In this document: piece after piece, positions 18,100 through 28,015 of the stretch | Numbering within the stretch: the first letter of the stretch is position 1 | Layout of the letters: the number at the start of each line of letters is the position of its first letter | DNA from: Mycobacterium asiaticum | Lineage (GTDB): Bacteria; Actinomycetota; Actinomycetes; Mycobacteriales; Mycobacteriaceae | Direction: 5' to 3' | Assembly (NCBI RefSeq): GCF_001673365.1 | Contig: NZ_LZLS01000154.1 | Location: forward strand, 1 to 41,025 | DNA: 41,025 nucleotides | The notes under the pieces: model-generated | The model's input: only the letters and a program-made list of their open reading frames with translations | Database searches by the model: none | Told to the model about the DNA's origin: nothing | Program-made: the position numbers and the translations under genes

Positions 18100-19446
18100 C
18101 TAGACGACGACGGTGTCGGGCTCGGTGAAGCCCGGAATCAGCTCCTCCGAGAGCGCCTTGATCGGCACATGCGCATCCAACTGACACAGGATCGCGGCCA
18201 CCGAGGCAATCACCCGCATCGGGATCGCCAGCTTCGGCGGAAGATCCATCTGCCGGGCCGTCTTGATCTGCGCCACCGAGCGGTCGAACTGGCTCACCGT
18301 CATCCGCTGCAACCACCTGCGGGTGTAGTGGAACACTTCGACCTCGATGGGTTCGACGTACTGGCGCAGCATTTCGTCGATCTCCCGGACCGAGACCTGC
18401 TGACCCTGCTGGATGAACCCGACCTTCTCCATCGTGGGCAGCAGCTCGTCGTAGTTCTTGTCGCGGGCCAGCCGAATCGTCATGCCGAGCTCGATCGGGT
18501 AGCCACCCGGCAGCGGAGCCACCGCGCCGAAGTCGATGACGCCCAGCCGTCCATCGGGCATGAGCATGAAGTTGCCGGGGTGGGCGTCGCCATGCAGCAT
18601 TTCCAACCGCCGCGGCGCGTCGAAGGTGAGCTCGAGCAGTCGCTCACCGATCAGGTCGCGTTCCTCGGTAGTGCCGTGCCGAATGATCTCGGCCATGTGC
18701 TTGCCCTCGATCCACTCCTGGATCACGACTTTCGGGGCGCTGGCAACCACGTGCGGTATGAGGAAACGGGGGTGGCCTTCGTAGGCTTTGGCGAACTTGC
18801 GCTGGTTGTCGGCTTCGAGCCGGTAGTCCAGCTCCATCTCGGTGCGCTCGATCAGTTCGTCGACGATGCCCTGCACATCGGCGCCAGGGGAGAGTTGCTT
18901 GAACACCCCCACCATGCGCTGCATAGTCTTCAGGTCGGCCCGCAGCGCTTCATCGGCGCCCGGGTACTGGATCTTGACGGCCACTTCGCGGCCGTCGGAC
19001 CACACGGCCTTGTGGACCTGCCCGATGCTGGCCGAGGCGACCGGGGTGTCGTTGAAGGACGTGAACCGTTCCCGCCACTTGGTGCCCAGCTGCGCGTCGA
19101 GCACGCGGTGCACCTTGGCTGCCGGCAGCGGCGGGGCGTCTTTTTGCAGCTTGGTCAACGCTTCGCGGTAGGGCTCTCCGAACTGCTCGGGGATGGCGGC
19201 TTCCATCACCGACAGCGCCTGCCCGACCTTCATCGCCCCGCCCTTGAGCTCACCGAGCACGGTGAACAGCTGGTTGGCCGCCTTCTCCATCAACTCGGCG
19301 TTGACTTCGTCCTTCGACTTACCGGTCAGCCGCTTACCGAAGCCCAGGGCCGCCCGGCCGGCCATGCCTACCGGCAGGCTGGCGAGCTTCGCGTTGCGGG
19401 CTGCGCGCCCACGCTTGATTTCCGACACCCACCCATCATCCATCAC
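18100..19446 (-). CDS. ABC1/UbiB-type atypical kinase (Rv3197 homologue)
   Basis: 448 residues with the hallmarks of the ABC1/AarF/UbiB family: KVGQ (73-76), the Ala-rich loop VASASIGQVH (about 136-145) in place of a Gly loop, VAVKIQ with Lys158, HGDAHPGN (285-292) and VIDFG (303-307). The family has a kinase fold; members act as ATPases or kinases linked to quinone or lipid metabolism. The M. tuberculosis counterpart has been linked to intrinsic macrolide resistance and the WhiB7 regulon, which fits its place beside whiB7. ATG 19446 and ATG 19443 are equally possible starts. Confidence 0.9.
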   Translation of the reverse strand: MMDDGWVSEIKRGRAARNAKLASLPVGMAGRAALGFGKRLTGKSKDEVNAELMEKAANQLFTVLGELKGGAMKVGQALSVMEAAIPEQFGEPYREALTKLQKDAPPLPAAKVHRVLDAQLGTKWRERFTSFNDTPVASASIGQVHKAVWSDGREVAVKIQYPGADEALRADLKTMQRMVGVFKQLSPGADVQGIVDELIERTEMELDYRLEADNQRKFAKAYEGHPRFLIPHVVASAPKVVIQEWIEGKHMAEIIRHGTTEERDLIGERLLELTFDAPRRLEMLHGDAHPGNFMLMPDGRLGVIDFGAVAPLPGGYPIELGMTIRLARDKNYDELLPTMEKVGFIQQGQQVSVREIDEMLRQYVEPIEVEVFHYTRRWLQRMTVSQFDRSVAQIKTARQMDLPPKLAIPMRVIASVAAILCQLDAHVPIKALSEELIPGFTEPDTVVV

Positions 19447-19542
19447 CGATGGTGTGTCCGGCGCAGTGATCTGGATCTATTAGTCTCTTGCGCGTCGCAA
19501 TCGTGTGACGGATCGAACCTTCGGAGGGTGGACCGCAGGAAC

Positions 19543-19716
19543 ATGGCAGCCAGACAATCGCAGCACGACGCCGCCGACGCCTTGTTTCGGGCGATCATCG
19601 AGACGCTGGATCGGCACCGCAACGAGCGCACTCTGACCGAGGACGTGCTCGACGCACTTGGCCGGGCGTACGCGTCAATCTCCACGTGTGTCCCGGAGCA
19701 GGGTCGTCTGGGGTAG
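19543..19716 (+). CDS. Small conserved mycobacterial protein (Rv3196A-like)
   Basis: 57 residues, starting MAARQSQHDAADALF, mostly helical and charged, with no signal or known motif. ATG 19543 has CGCAGGA ending two bases before it, with GGAGGG further up. It lies divergent from the ABC1 kinase gene and convergent with the E1-like gene, the position of Rv3196A in M. tuberculosis. The reading frame is open far upstream, but that is only the antisense of the kinase gene. Function unknown. Confidence 0.6.
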   Translation: MAARQSQHDAADALFRAIIETLDRHRNERTLTEDVLDALGRAYASISTCVPEQGRLG

Positions 19717-19721
19717 ACCGC

Positions 19722-20579
19722 TCAGCAACAGCACAACGGATGCCGGGTCCATGGCCGCGCCACGATGGAGCTGGCATGCAGATCGAACTCCAACGTCGCG
19801 TTCAGCGCTGCCGGCGGATCCGGATCCGACTTCTGGCCGTGCACTGCGGCGATCACTTGGTTCACCTGGCTGAGGGCCAGTGCGGCGGTGGCCAGCATGG
19901 TGGCCCGGTCGGCCACCCCCACCGTGTCGCGCAACTGAGCTGCGATGGCCGGCCACGCCGCGTCGCGGTCGCGGCGATGCAGGTCAGCGCAGCCCAGGCA
20001 GCTGGTTACCCCCGGTACGACGAGCGGTCCGACCAGGCCGATACCGTCGCGAACCCGGACCGCAAGGTGCGGAACGCGGGCGGTGTGCAGGTCACGCACG
20101 ATGCGCGGATCGGTCACCAGGTAGTCGGCTAGCACGACCAGGTCGACGGGGGTGGCGGACACGGTCGCGTGCGGCTGGTTGCTGTGCCCGATCCGGGCCC
20201 CGGAGCTGCGCAGCGCGGGTATGAGCAGATCCGACAGCGGGCCCCGGCCGTGCACCCGGATCGAGGCGGCCCGTCGGACCGGTTTGCGGTCCGCACCGAT
20301 CGCCACACCGGCGTCGACCAGCTGGGAGACCAGGTTGGTCAGGTCGTCATGGCACACGTCGCGGGCTTGGCGGCCGGCTTGGCGCTGCAGCTCGGTGATC
20401 GAAATCGGCGATCGCATCGACCGCAGCACGGTCGCCAGGTCGCTGGCGGTCAAACTTCCCGGCGGCTGGACCAGGACCGCCCGGCGGGGATCCCAGCCCA
20501 CCTGGACCACGCCGTCGGGCCGCAGCAGCACAGGCATCGCCGGGTCCAGTGCGAACAGGGGTGGGGCGGCCCGGGCCAT
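19722..20579 (-). CDS. E1/cyclodehydratase-like protein (Rv3196 homologue)
   Basis: 285 residues. Residues about 1-95 form a winged-helix-like domain as in RiPP leader-binding regions. The second half matches the Ocin-ThiF/TOMM cyclodehydratase type: GPLVVPGVTSCLGC (184-197) and a C-terminal HPLCCC (280-285). CxxC plus the terminal CxC give a possible zinc tetrad. The Rossmann region 106-165 has no intact Gly-rich ATP motif. No precursor peptide or dehydrogenase partner is visible nearby, so the substrate is unknown. It lies 38 bases after the metalloprotease-like gene on the same strand, probably one operon. Confidence 0.75.
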   Translation of the reverse strand: MARAAPPLFALDPAMPVLLRPDGVVQVGWDPRRAVLVQPPGSLTASDLATVLRSMRSPISITELQRQAGRQARDVCHDDLTNLVSQLVDAGVAIGADRKPVRRAASIRVHGRGPLSDLLIPALRSSGARIGHSNQPHATVSATPVDLVVLADYLVTDPRIVRDLHTARVPHLAVRVRDGIGLVGPLVVPGVTSCLGCADLHRRDRDAAWPAIAAQLRDTVGVADRATMLATAALALSQVNQVIAAVHGQKSDPDPPAALNATLEFDLHASSIVARPWTRHPLCCC

Positions 20580-20617
20580 GGCGTCTCACGCTGCCAGCCC
20601 ACCAGGTAAAGCCGCAG

Positions 20618-21982
20618 TCAGTTATCCACAGGGCCGGTTTGGGGTCCGGGATCGTCGCCCTCGAGTCTGGCTTGCAAGTCCGACAGGGCCTGGTCGATCC
20701 CGCTGGTGTCACCGCCGATGACCCGGTCGATGAACCCGGCCGGGTCGTCGAGGTCGTCTGCAGCCGGCAGCAGATCCGGGTGTTGCCAGACCGCGTCGCG
20801 CGCGTCCATTCCGGCGGCTTCGGTCAGACGGTCCCACAACGCGCCGGCCTCGCGCAGCTTGCGCGGCCGCAACTCGAGCCCGACGAGCGTGGCAAACGTT
20901 TGCTCGGCGGGGCCGCCGCTGGCGCGCCGCCGACGCAGCGTCTCACTGAGCGCGGCCTCGCCGGGCAACCGCTCACCCAGCGCGGCGGTAACCACCGTTT
21001 GCACCCAGCCCTCGATCAGGGCCAGCAGCGTCTCGAGCCGCTCGAGTGCCTGGGTCTGCGCCGGCGTTGCCTTGGGTTCGAACACACCCTGGCTGAGCAA
21101 CTGCTCCATGGCGGCCGGATCGGTCAGTGTGGCCGGATTGAAATCCCGGGCCAGTTCCTCGATGCCGCTCATGTCGATCTTCATGCCCATGGCGTAGGCC
21201 TCGACAGCCCCTAGTAACTGGCTGGGCAGCCACGGCACGTGGCTGAACAGGCGATGGTGCGCGGCCTCACGCGCGGCCAGGAAGGTCATGATCTCGCTGC
21301 GTGGCTGCTCGAGCCCGCTTGCGAACGCTTCCACGGCTTCGGGCAGGATCGCGGCCACACCTTTGGGGCCGAGCGGCAGACCGATGTCGGTCGACGTCAG
21401 CACCTCTTTAGACAACCGCCCGAGCGCTTGGCCCAGCTGCGAACCGAAAGCCATTCCGCCCATCTGCGACATCATCTGCAAGAGCGGGCCGGCCATGCTC
21501 TTGGCCTCCTCGGGCAGGGCTTGCGCCCACACCGACGAGATCTGCTGTGCCATCGGGTCGCACAGCCGCTTCCACGTTTCCAGCGTGTTGTCGACCCAAT
21601 CGGTGGGGCTCCACGCCAACGCTTTGCTGGTGCCTTCCGGCAGTGCCGTGGCGCCGTTGAGCCAGGTCTCGGCCAAGTGCACGGCATCGGAGATGGCCGA
21701 CTGCGTGGCCGCGGGCACCGGCGCGACAAACCCAATCGAACTCGACGCGACCTGGCGTGCCAGGTCGTAGTTCACCGGGCCCGCATTCCCTGAGCTCATC
21801 GCGCTGCCGACGCCGCCGAACATCTCGCCCAGGCGGGTGAACAACTGACCGAGGTTGGCCATGTCGAAGTCGCCACCAAACCCGAACGGGTTAGCACCCG
21901 GTCCTGAGTTGGGATCGTTCTTCTCGCGCTTCTCGCGGTCGGGGTCGTCTCCAGAGGAGAAGCCGAAAGGCAGGTCAGCCAT
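20618..21982 (-). CDS. TIGR03624-type zinc-dependent metalloprotease-like protein (Rv3195 homologue)
   Basis: 454 residues. An N-terminal Gly/Asp-rich segment (MADLPFGFSSGDD) and a Phe-Gly-rich linker precede a long helical domain. REAAHHRLF stands where these DUF2342-like proteins carry their HExxH-like motif; the sequence is not a strict HExxH, so catalysis is uncertain. The actinobacterial family is annotated as putative hydrolase or zinc-dependent metalloprotease. ATG 21982, preceded by GGTTGAGATC, is chosen over an in-frame start at 22003. It is divergent from the PDZ-Lon gene. Confidence 0.82.
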   Translation of the reverse strand: MADLPFGFSSGDDPDREKREKNDPNSGPGANPFGFGGDFDMANLGQLFTRLGEMFGGVGSAMSSGNAGPVNYDLARQVASSSIGFVAPVPAATQSAISDAVHLAETWLNGATALPEGTSKALAWSPTDWVDNTLETWKRLCDPMAQQISSVWAQALPEEAKSMAGPLLQMMSQMGGMAFGSQLGQALGRLSKEVLTSTDIGLPLGPKGVAAILPEAVEAFASGLEQPRSEIMTFLAAREAAHHRLFSHVPWLPSQLLGAVEAYAMGMKIDMSGIEELARDFNPATLTDPAAMEQLLSQGVFEPKATPAQTQALERLETLLALIEGWVQTVVTAALGERLPGEAALSETLRRRRASGGPAEQTFATLVGLELRPRKLREAGALWDRLTEAAGMDARDAVWQHPDLLPAADDLDDPAGFIDRVIGGDTSGIDQALSDLQARLEGDDPGPQTGPVDN

Positions 21983-22078
21983 GATCTCAACCGTACTCAC
22001 CACGCAAACGGAAAGCGCGAGGCACGGTCACGCTCTCAGCTGAATGGCTCAAGTGCGAGGCCAGTTAGGGTGAACGGC

Positions 22079-23101
22079 GTGAACAGGCGGATCCTGACCT
22101 TGATGGTCGCCCTGGTGCCGATCGTGGTGTTCGGTGTGTTGCTCGCGGTGGTGACCGTCCCGTTCGTGTCGTTGGGCCCCGGTCCGACGTTCGACACTTT
22201 GGGCGAGGTCGACGGCAAGCAGGTCGTGCAGATCGAGGGAACGCAAACCCACCCAACCTCGGGTCACCTCAACATGACGACGGTGTCCCAGCGCGACGAC
22301 CTGACCCTCGGCGAGGCGCTGAGCCTGTGGATTTCTGGTCAGGAGCAGCTGGTTCCCCGCGACCTGATCTACCCGCCGGGCAAGTCGCGCGACGAGGTCG
22401 ACAAGGCCAATAACGCCGATTTCAAGAACTCCGAGGACAGCGCCGAGTACGCCGCCCTGGGCTACCTGAAATACCCGCAAGCGGTGACGGCCGCGTCGGT
22501 CACCGACCCGGGACCCTCAGCAGGAAAGCTCAAGCCCGGCGACGCCATCGACGCGGTCGACCGGACGCCGGTGGCCAACGTCGAGCAGTTCACCGCGTTT
22601 CTGAAAAACACCAAGCCCGGGCAGGTCGTGTCGATCGACTATCGCCGCAAGAACGAACCCCCGGGCGTCGTGGAGATCACGCTGGGTACCAACAAGGATC
22701 GCGACTACGGGTTCCTGGGCGTCGGTGTGCTGGACGCGCCGTGGGCGCCGTTCACCGTCGACTTCCATCTGGCCAACATCGGCGGACCGTCGGCCGGATT
22801 GATGTTCAGCCTGGCCGTCGTCGACAAGCTCACCACCGGAGACCTGGCCGGTTCCACGTTCGTCGCCGGCACCGGGACGATCACGCTGGACGGCAAAGTG
22901 GGGCCGATCGGCGGCATCACGCACAAGATGGCGGCCGCCCGCGCGGCCGGCGCCACGGTATTCCTGGTTCCGGCCAAGAATTGCTATGAGGCGGTCTCCG
23001 ACATCCCGTCCGGGCTGAAGCTGGTGAAGGTCGAAACGCTCAGTACCGCGGTGGATGCGTTGCACGCGATGACAGCGGGGTCGCCAACCCCCAGCTGCTA
23101 G
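22079..23101 (+). CDS. Membrane-anchored PDZ/Lon-type serine protease (Rv3194c homologue)
   Basis: 340 residues. One N-terminal membrane segment (about 6-28) anchors it with the body outside the cytoplasm. A PDZ domain spans roughly 125-210 (KLKPGDAIDAVD), and the Lon-type S16 domain follows with nucleophile Ser238 in GGPSAG and Lys283 in ITHKM, the Ser-Lys dyad. It resembles Bacillus YlbL. The GTG at 22079 is chosen over GTG 22070 because it gives MNRRILTLM and 340 residues, as I recall for M. tuberculosis. Confidence 0.9.
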   Translation: MNRRILTLMVALVPIVVFGVLLAVVTVPFVSLGPGPTFDTLGEVDGKQVVQIEGTQTHPTSGHLNMTTVSQRDDLTLGEALSLWISGQEQLVPRDLIYPPGKSRDEVDKANNADFKNSEDSAEYAALGYLKYPQAVTAASVTDPGPSAGKLKPGDAIDAVDRTPVANVEQFTAFLKNTKPGQVVSIDYRRKNEPPGVVEITLGTNKDRDYGFLGVGVLDAPWAPFTVDFHLANIGGPSAGLMFSLAVVDKLTTGDLAGSTFVAGTGTITLDGKVGPIGGITHKMAAARAAGATVFLVPAKNCYEAVSDIPSGLKLVKVETLSTAVDALHAMTAGSPTPSC

Positions 23102-23172
23102 CCCGAGTCGCTGAAAAGCGGCGATGCGTACAGTTGTGGCGTCGGGACAATATTGAACAGGGAGCGTAGCCA

Positions 23173-26154
23173 GTGGGAATGCGGCCCGCCGCAAGGATGC
23201 CGAAGTTAACTCGGCGTAGCCGGATTCTGATTTTGATCGCCGTCGCCGTGATCGTGCTGTTGTTGGCCGGCCCGCGTCTGATCGACGCTTACGTCGACTG
23301 GCTGTGGTTCGGCGAGCTCGGCTACCGCTCGGTGTTCACCACCGTGCTGGTCACCCGCATCGTGGTGTTCCTGGTGGCGGCCCTGCTGGTCGGCGGCATC
23401 GTGTTCGGCGGACTAGCGCTGGCCTACCGCACCCGTCCGGTGTTCGTGCCGAACAACGACAACGACCCGGTGGCGCGGTACCGCGCCGTGGTGCTGAGCC
23501 GGCTGCGCCTGGTGGGCATCGGCATCCCGGTCTCGATCGGTCTGCTGGCCGGCATCGTCGCGCAGAGTTACTGGGTGCGGATCCAGTTGTTCCTGCACGG
23601 CGACGATTTCGGGATCAGGGATCCGCAGTTCGGCAAGGACCTCGGCTTCTACGCGTTTGAGTTGCCGTTCTATCGGCTGGTGCTCAGCTACCTGTTCGTA
23701 GCCATTTTCCTGGCTTTCGTAGCCAACCTGGTGGCGCACTACCTGTTCGGTGGAATCCGGTTGTCGGGCCGCGCCGGTGCGCTGAGCCGATCGGCGCGGA
23801 TTCAGCTGGTCAGCCTTATCGGCGTGCTGGTGGTTCTGAAAGCCGTTGCGTACTGGCTTGATCGCTACGAACTGCTCTCTCATACCCGCGGCGGCAAGCC
23901 GTTCACCGGCGCCGGCTACACCGACATCAACGCGGTGCTACCGGCCAAGCTGATCCTGATGGCGATCGCGTTGATCTGCGCGGCGGCGGTGTTCTCCGCG
24001 ATCACCTTGCGGGACTTGCGGATTCCGGCGATCGGCCTGGTGCTGTTGCTGCTGTCGTCGCTGATCGTGGGCGCGGGCTGGCCACTGATCGTCGAGCAGA
24101 TCAGCGTCAAACCCAATGCCGCGCAAAAGGAAAGCGAATACATCAGCCGAAGTATCACCGCAACCAGACAGGCGTACGGGCTGACACAGGACGTGGTGAC
24201 GTACCGCAACTACAGCGGCGATGCCCAAGCCACCGCGCAGCAGGTAGCCGACGACCGCGCCACCACCTCGAACATCCGACTGCTCGATCCGACTATCGTC
24301 AGCCCCGCGTTCACCCAGTTCCAGCAGGGCAAGAACTTCTACTATTTCCCCGAGCAGCTGTCCATCGACCGCTACCCCGACCGCAACGGCAACCTGCGCG
24401 ACTACGTCGTTGCGGCACGTGAACTCAACCCCGACCGACTGATCGACAACCAGCGTGACTGGATCAACCGGCACACCGTGTACACGCACGGCAATGGGTT
24501 TATCGCCTCACCGGCCAACACGGTGCGTGGCATCGCCAACGACCCGAATCAGAACGGCGGTTATCCCGAGTTCCTGGTCAACGTCGTCGGCGCCAATGGC
24601 AGCATCGTGTCCGACGGTCCGGCGCAGCTGGATCAGCCGCGCGTCTACTTCGGGCCGGTCATCTCCAACACGTCGGCCGACTACGCGATCGTCGGAAAGA
24701 CCGGCGCCGACCGGGAATACGACTACGAGACCAGCACCGAAACCAAGAACTACACCTATACCGGTAGTGGCGGGGTTTCGATCGGCAGCTGGATCTCCCG
24801 CACTGTGTTCGCCGCAAAGTTCGCCGAGCGAAACTTCTTGTTCTCCAACGTGATCGGGTCCAACAGCAAGATTCTTTTCAACCGCGATCCGGCGCAGCGG
24901 GTGGAGGCGGTGGCGCCGTGGCTGACCACTGACAGCGCGGTGTACCCGGCGATCGTCAACAAGCGACTGGTGTGGATCATCGATGGCTACACCACGCTGG
25001 ACAACTACCCCTACTCCGAACTCACGTCGTTGTCGTCGGCCACCGCCGATTCCAACGAAGTGGCGTTCAACCGGTTGGCTCCTGACAAGAAGGTGTCCTA
25101 CATCCGAAACTCGGTGAAGGCCACCGTCGACGCGTACGACGGCACCGTGACGCTCTATCAGCAGGATGAGGCCGACCCGGTGCTCAAGGCTTGGATGCGG
25201 GTTTTCCCCGGCACCGTCAAGCCCAAGAGCGAGATCACCCCGGACCTGGCCGAGCACCTGCGCTATCCGGAGGATCTGTTCAAGGTGCAGCGGATGTTGT
25301 TGGCCAAGTATCACGTCAACGATCCGGTGACGTTCTTCTCCACGTCCGACTTCTGGGACGTGCCGCTGGACCCGAACCCGACGGCCAGCAGTTATCAGCC
25401 GCCGTACTACATCGTCGCGAAAAACATTGCCAAGAACGACAATTCGGCGTCATATCAGCTGACCAGCGCAATGAACAGGTTCAAACGTGACTATCTGGCG
25501 GCCTACATCACCGCCAGTTCGGATCCCGCGACCTACGGCAAGATCACGGTGCTGACCATTCCGGGACAGGTGAACGGCCCCAAGCTGGCCAACAACGCGA
25601 TCACCACCGATCCAGCGGTGTCCCAGGACCTGGGTGTGATCGGGCGAGATAACCAAAACCGCATCCGATGGGGCAACCTGCTCACCCTGCCGGTGGGTCA
25701 GGGCGGCCTGCTTTATGTCGAACCGGTTTACGCCTCGCCGGGAGCCAGTGACGCCGCGTCGTCCTACCCGCGCCTGATCCGCGTGGCGATGATGTACAAC
25801 GACAAGGTCGGTTACGGGCCGACCGTGGGCGATGCGCTGACCGCATTGTTCGGACCCGGCGCCGGCGCCGCCGCGACCGGGATCCAGCCCACCGAAGGCG
25901 GGATGCCGGCCAGCCCGCCAGCCAGTCCGCCCCCGCCGTCGGCGGGTCCGGGAACGCCGCCGCCGACCGCGGCGGTGCCCCCGCCGCCGGAGGCGTCGAC
26001 CGCTTTATCGCCAGCGAAAGCCGCTGTGCTACAAGAGATTCAGGCTGCCATTGGTGCTGCGCGGGATGCGCAGAAGAAGGGCGACTTCGCCGGCTACGGG
26101 TCTGCGCTGCAGCGGCTCGATGAGGCGATCACCAAGTTCAACAACACCAAGTAG
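23173..26154 (+). CDS. UPF0182 family large membrane protein (Rv3193c homologue)
   Basis: 993 residues. Seven or so membrane segments fill the first 330 residues, beginning with [16 protein letters not shown] after a basic start. A large soluble, probably extracytoplasmic domain with many Tyr and Asn follows (for instance [18 protein letters not shown]), then a Pro-rich linker near 910-945 and a helical tail. Function unknown, but the family is conserved throughout actinobacteria and in some cyanobacteria and clostridia. GTG 23173 has AGGGAG (23159-23164) at eight bases. Confidence 0.93.
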   Translation: MGMRPAARMPKLTRRSRILILIAVAVIVLLLAGPRLIDAYVDWLWFGELGYRSVFTTVLVTRIVVFLVAALLVGGIVFGGLALAYRTRPVFVPNNDNDPVARYRAVVLSRLRLVGIGIPVSIGLLAGIVAQSYWVRIQLFLHGDDFGIRDPQFGKDLGFYAFELPFYRLVLSYLFVAIFLAFVANLVAHYLFGGIRLSGRAGALSRSARIQLVSLIGVLVVLKAVAYWLDRYELLSHTRGGKPFTGAGYTDINAVLPAKLILMAIALICAAAVFSAITLRDLRIPAIGLVLLLLSSLIVGAGWPLIVEQISVKPNAAQKESEYISRSITATRQAYGLTQDVVTYRNYSGDAQATAQQVADDRATTSNIRLLDPTIVSPAFTQFQQGKNFYYFPEQLSIDRYPDRNGNLRDYVVAARELNPDRLIDNQRDWINRHTVYTHGNGFIASPANTVRGIANDPNQNGGYPEFLVNVVGANGSIVSDGPAQLDQPRVYFGPVISNTSADYAIVGKTGADREYDYETSTETKNYTYTGSGGVSIGSWISRTVFAAKFAERNFLFSNVIGSNSKILFNRDPAQRVEAVAPWLTTDSAVYPAIVNKRLVWIIDGYTTLDNYPYSELTSLSSATADSNEVAFNRLAPDKKVSYIRNSVKATVDAYDGTVTLYQQDEADPVLKAWMRVFPGTVKPKSEITPDLAEHLRYPEDLFKVQRMLLAKYHVNDPVTFFSTSDFWDVPLDPNPTASSYQPPYYIVAKNIAKNDNSASYQLTSAMNRFKRDYLAAYITASSDPATYGKITVLTIPGQVNGPKLANNAITTDPAVSQDLGVIGRDNQNRIRWGNLLTLPVGQGGLLYVEPVYASPGASDAASSYPRLIRVAMMYNDKVGYGPTVGDALTALFGPGAGAAATGIQPTEGGMPASPPASPPPPSAGPGTPPPTAAVPPPPEASTALSPAKAAVLQEIQAAIGAARDAQKKGDFAGYGSALQRLDEAITKFNNTK

Positions 26155-26187
26155 GTCGTTGCCGTTATCCGGCCGGCCCATCCGGCC

Positions 26188-26247
26188 GCGAGCGCGCGTG
26201 TCTGCACACCGACACGCCGCAAACGCTGGCATTAGGTGCGCGCTCGC
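26188..26247. terminator. Nested palindrome between convergent genes
   Basis: Outer arms GCGAGCGCGC (26188-26197) and GCGCGCTCGC (26238-26247) match over ten bases. Inside, CGTGTC (26197-26202) and GACACG (26211-26216) form a small hairpin around an eight-base loop. It separates the convergent ends of the UPF0182 gene and the GlxA-type pseudogene, so a two-way transcription stop is likely, though no T-tract is present. From memory, very similar palindromes recur in other mycobacterial intergenic gaps; this needs a genome-wide count. Confidence 0.5.
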
Positions 26248-26254
26248 CCCGGGC

Positions 26255-27236
26255 TCAGCCCCGCGCGGCCGTCCGGAATCTTTCCCGGTAGGCCTTCGGG
26301 GAGACGCCAAGGTGGTCGACGAATACCCGCCGCAAGCTTTCGACGCTGCCGAATCCCGCCAGCCGCGCGGTCTCGGAGACGGTTCGGCCGGCGTCCAGAG
26401 CGGCGCGTGCGGCGTCGATCCGAACCATTTCCACATAGCGGGCCGGTGTCGTGCCGAGTTCGGACTGGAAGAGCCGGGTCAGCTGCCGTGTACTCAGGGA
26501 TGCCCGCGCCGCGAGGGAGTTCACGCTGTGGCGGGTCGTCGGGTCGGCCGAGATCGCATCGGTGACCTTGCGCAGCGGAGATTCTGGCGGGGGATCCGCC
26601 TCCACCAGGACTGAGAATTGCGATTGGCCGCCGGCGCGCTTGAGGTACACGACCAACCACCGTGCGACGGCGCGAACCAATTCGCTGCCGTAATCCATCT
26701 CGACCAGTGCCAGCGCCAGGTCGATGCCGGCCGAGATACCGGCAGAGGTGAAGATGTTGCCGTCGCGGACAAAGATGGCGTCCGGTTCGACCGTGATGCT
26801 CGGAAACGCCCGAGCAAATAGCCGGACGTCATGCCAGTGGGTGGTGGCGTCGTCCGTTGAGTAGGCCGGCCTGTCCTAGGATGAACGAACCCGTGCAAAT
26901 CGATGCGAGCCGGCCGGTTCTTCCCGCGATGGATTTGACCGCTTCGACGAGTTCAGGGTTGATTGCGCGGCGCGGCAGGTTGTCGCTGCCGGCAACCATC
27001 ACGGTGTCGGCGCGCTCGATGGACGACAGGGCCTCCGTGACACCCAACCGGGCTCCGATCGACGTGGTGACGTCGCGACCGTCCACCGAAGCAAACTTCA
27101 GCTGATAGTCGGCGCCGAAGCGGTTAGCCTCGGCGAAGACCTCACCCGCCCCCGCGACATCCAACATCGTCACGTCGTCGAAAACGACGATCACCACCAC
27201 GCGCGGGGCACCGGAGGCGCCATTGGGAGACCGCAT
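26255..27236 (-). pseudogene. GlxA-type AraC-family regulator, frameshifted
   Basis: The 5' part (MRSPNGASGAPRVVV onward) is a DJ-1/PfpI-like domain with DDVTMLDVAGAGEVF and the nucleophile-elbow-like SICTGSFIL; its frame stops at 26829. The 3' part, in another frame, continues directly with ATTHWHDVRLFARAF and ends in an AraC HTH pair (SLSTRQLTRLFQ; GFGSVESLRRVF). The break is at about 26849, where a two-base loss or one-base gain explains it. The whole would be ~327 residues, normal for GlxA/FtrA regulators. It is divergent from the HD-domain gene and probably once regulated it. Sequencing error cannot be excluded from one frameshift, but nearby decay favours a real one. Confidence 0.85.
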
Positions 27237-27347
27237 CCACCCATTGTCCCGGCCTGTGTCGCATTTTGTGGGAATGACGGCACAAACGGCCACCAGCAAA
27301 TACGGCTGTGGCCTGCACACTAAGTTCATTCAACCGAGGAGGAACCC

Positions 27348-27998
27348 ATGGCCACTCAATCGATAGAAACCATCGCCGGGGTCGTGATCCCTGACACCGC
27401 CCTGGTACGCGAGGTCACGGAGTACATCCGCGATGTGGAAGACGACCTGCTCTTCGACCACTCCCGGCGGGTGTTCTTGTTCGGGGCGCTTCATGGCCGT
27501 CGGTTGGGTTTGCAACCCGATCTGGAGTTGCTCTATGTCGGGGCGATGTTCCACGACATCGGCCTCACCGCGCGTTACCGGACCTCCATGCTGCGTTTCG
27601 AAGTCGATGGTGCCAACGCGGCACGCGACTTCCTGCTGGAGCGTGGTTACGACCCGGCTGACGCGGAGAAAGTATGGCTGGGCATCGCGCTGCACACCAC
27701 CCCGGGAGTGCCGGAATTCTTGGACCCCGAAATCGCTCTGGTTACAGCCGGTGTCGAGACGGACGTGCTCGGCATGGGCCGTGAAGACCTGGTGCCCGAG
27801 GCGCTGGACGCGGTCACTGCCGCGCATCCGCGCCCGGACTTCAAGAACCGCATCGTCGCGGCTTTCAACAACGGTATGAAGCACCGTCCCGCAAGCACTT
27901 TCGGCACCATGAACGACGACGTGCTGGCACACTTCGATCCGAGCTTCAAGCGGGAGAACTTCGTCGACATCATCCAAAACAACGGCTGGCCCGAGTAA
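27348..27998 (+). CDS. HD-domain metal-dependent hydrolase, cyanamide-hydratase-like
   Basis: 216 residues of HD fold: His38 in DHSRRV, His69-Asp70 in MFHDIGL, His116 in ALHTTPG. The pattern resembles the cyanamide hydratase/Ddi2 branch of HD proteins more than nucleotide phosphohydrolases, but the assignment is by pattern only. ATG 27348 has an excellent ribosome-binding site, GAGGAGG (27337-27343). It is the first gene of a rightward operon, 17 bases before the nitroreductase gene, and faces the GlxA-type regulator pseudogene. GlxA relatives include isonitrile hydratases, so a nitrogen-carbon substrate is conceivable. Confidence 0.75.
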   Translation: MATQSIETIAGVVIPDTALVREVTEYIRDVEDDLLFDHSRRVFLFGALHGRRLGLQPDLELLYVGAMFHDIGLTARYRTSMLRFEVDGANAARDFLLERGYDPADAEKVWLGIALHTTPGVPEFLDPEIALVTAGVETDVLGMGREDLVPEALDAVTAAHPRPDFKNRIVAAFNNGMKHRPASTFGTMNDDVLAHFDPSFKRENFVDIIQNNGWPE

Positions 27999-28015
27999 CA
28001 GAAAGGAAGCAGGAA

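Noticed and set aside
18169..19542. Long plus-strand ORF (458 codons) opposite the ABC1 kinase gene
   Set aside because: Antisense shadow of a strongly conserved gene; only its last 57 codons, after ATG 19543, are supported.
26840..26860. Programmed frameshift in the GlxA-type regulator
   Set aside because: No slippery run or downstream hairpin was evident at the site, and neighbouring genes also show decay.
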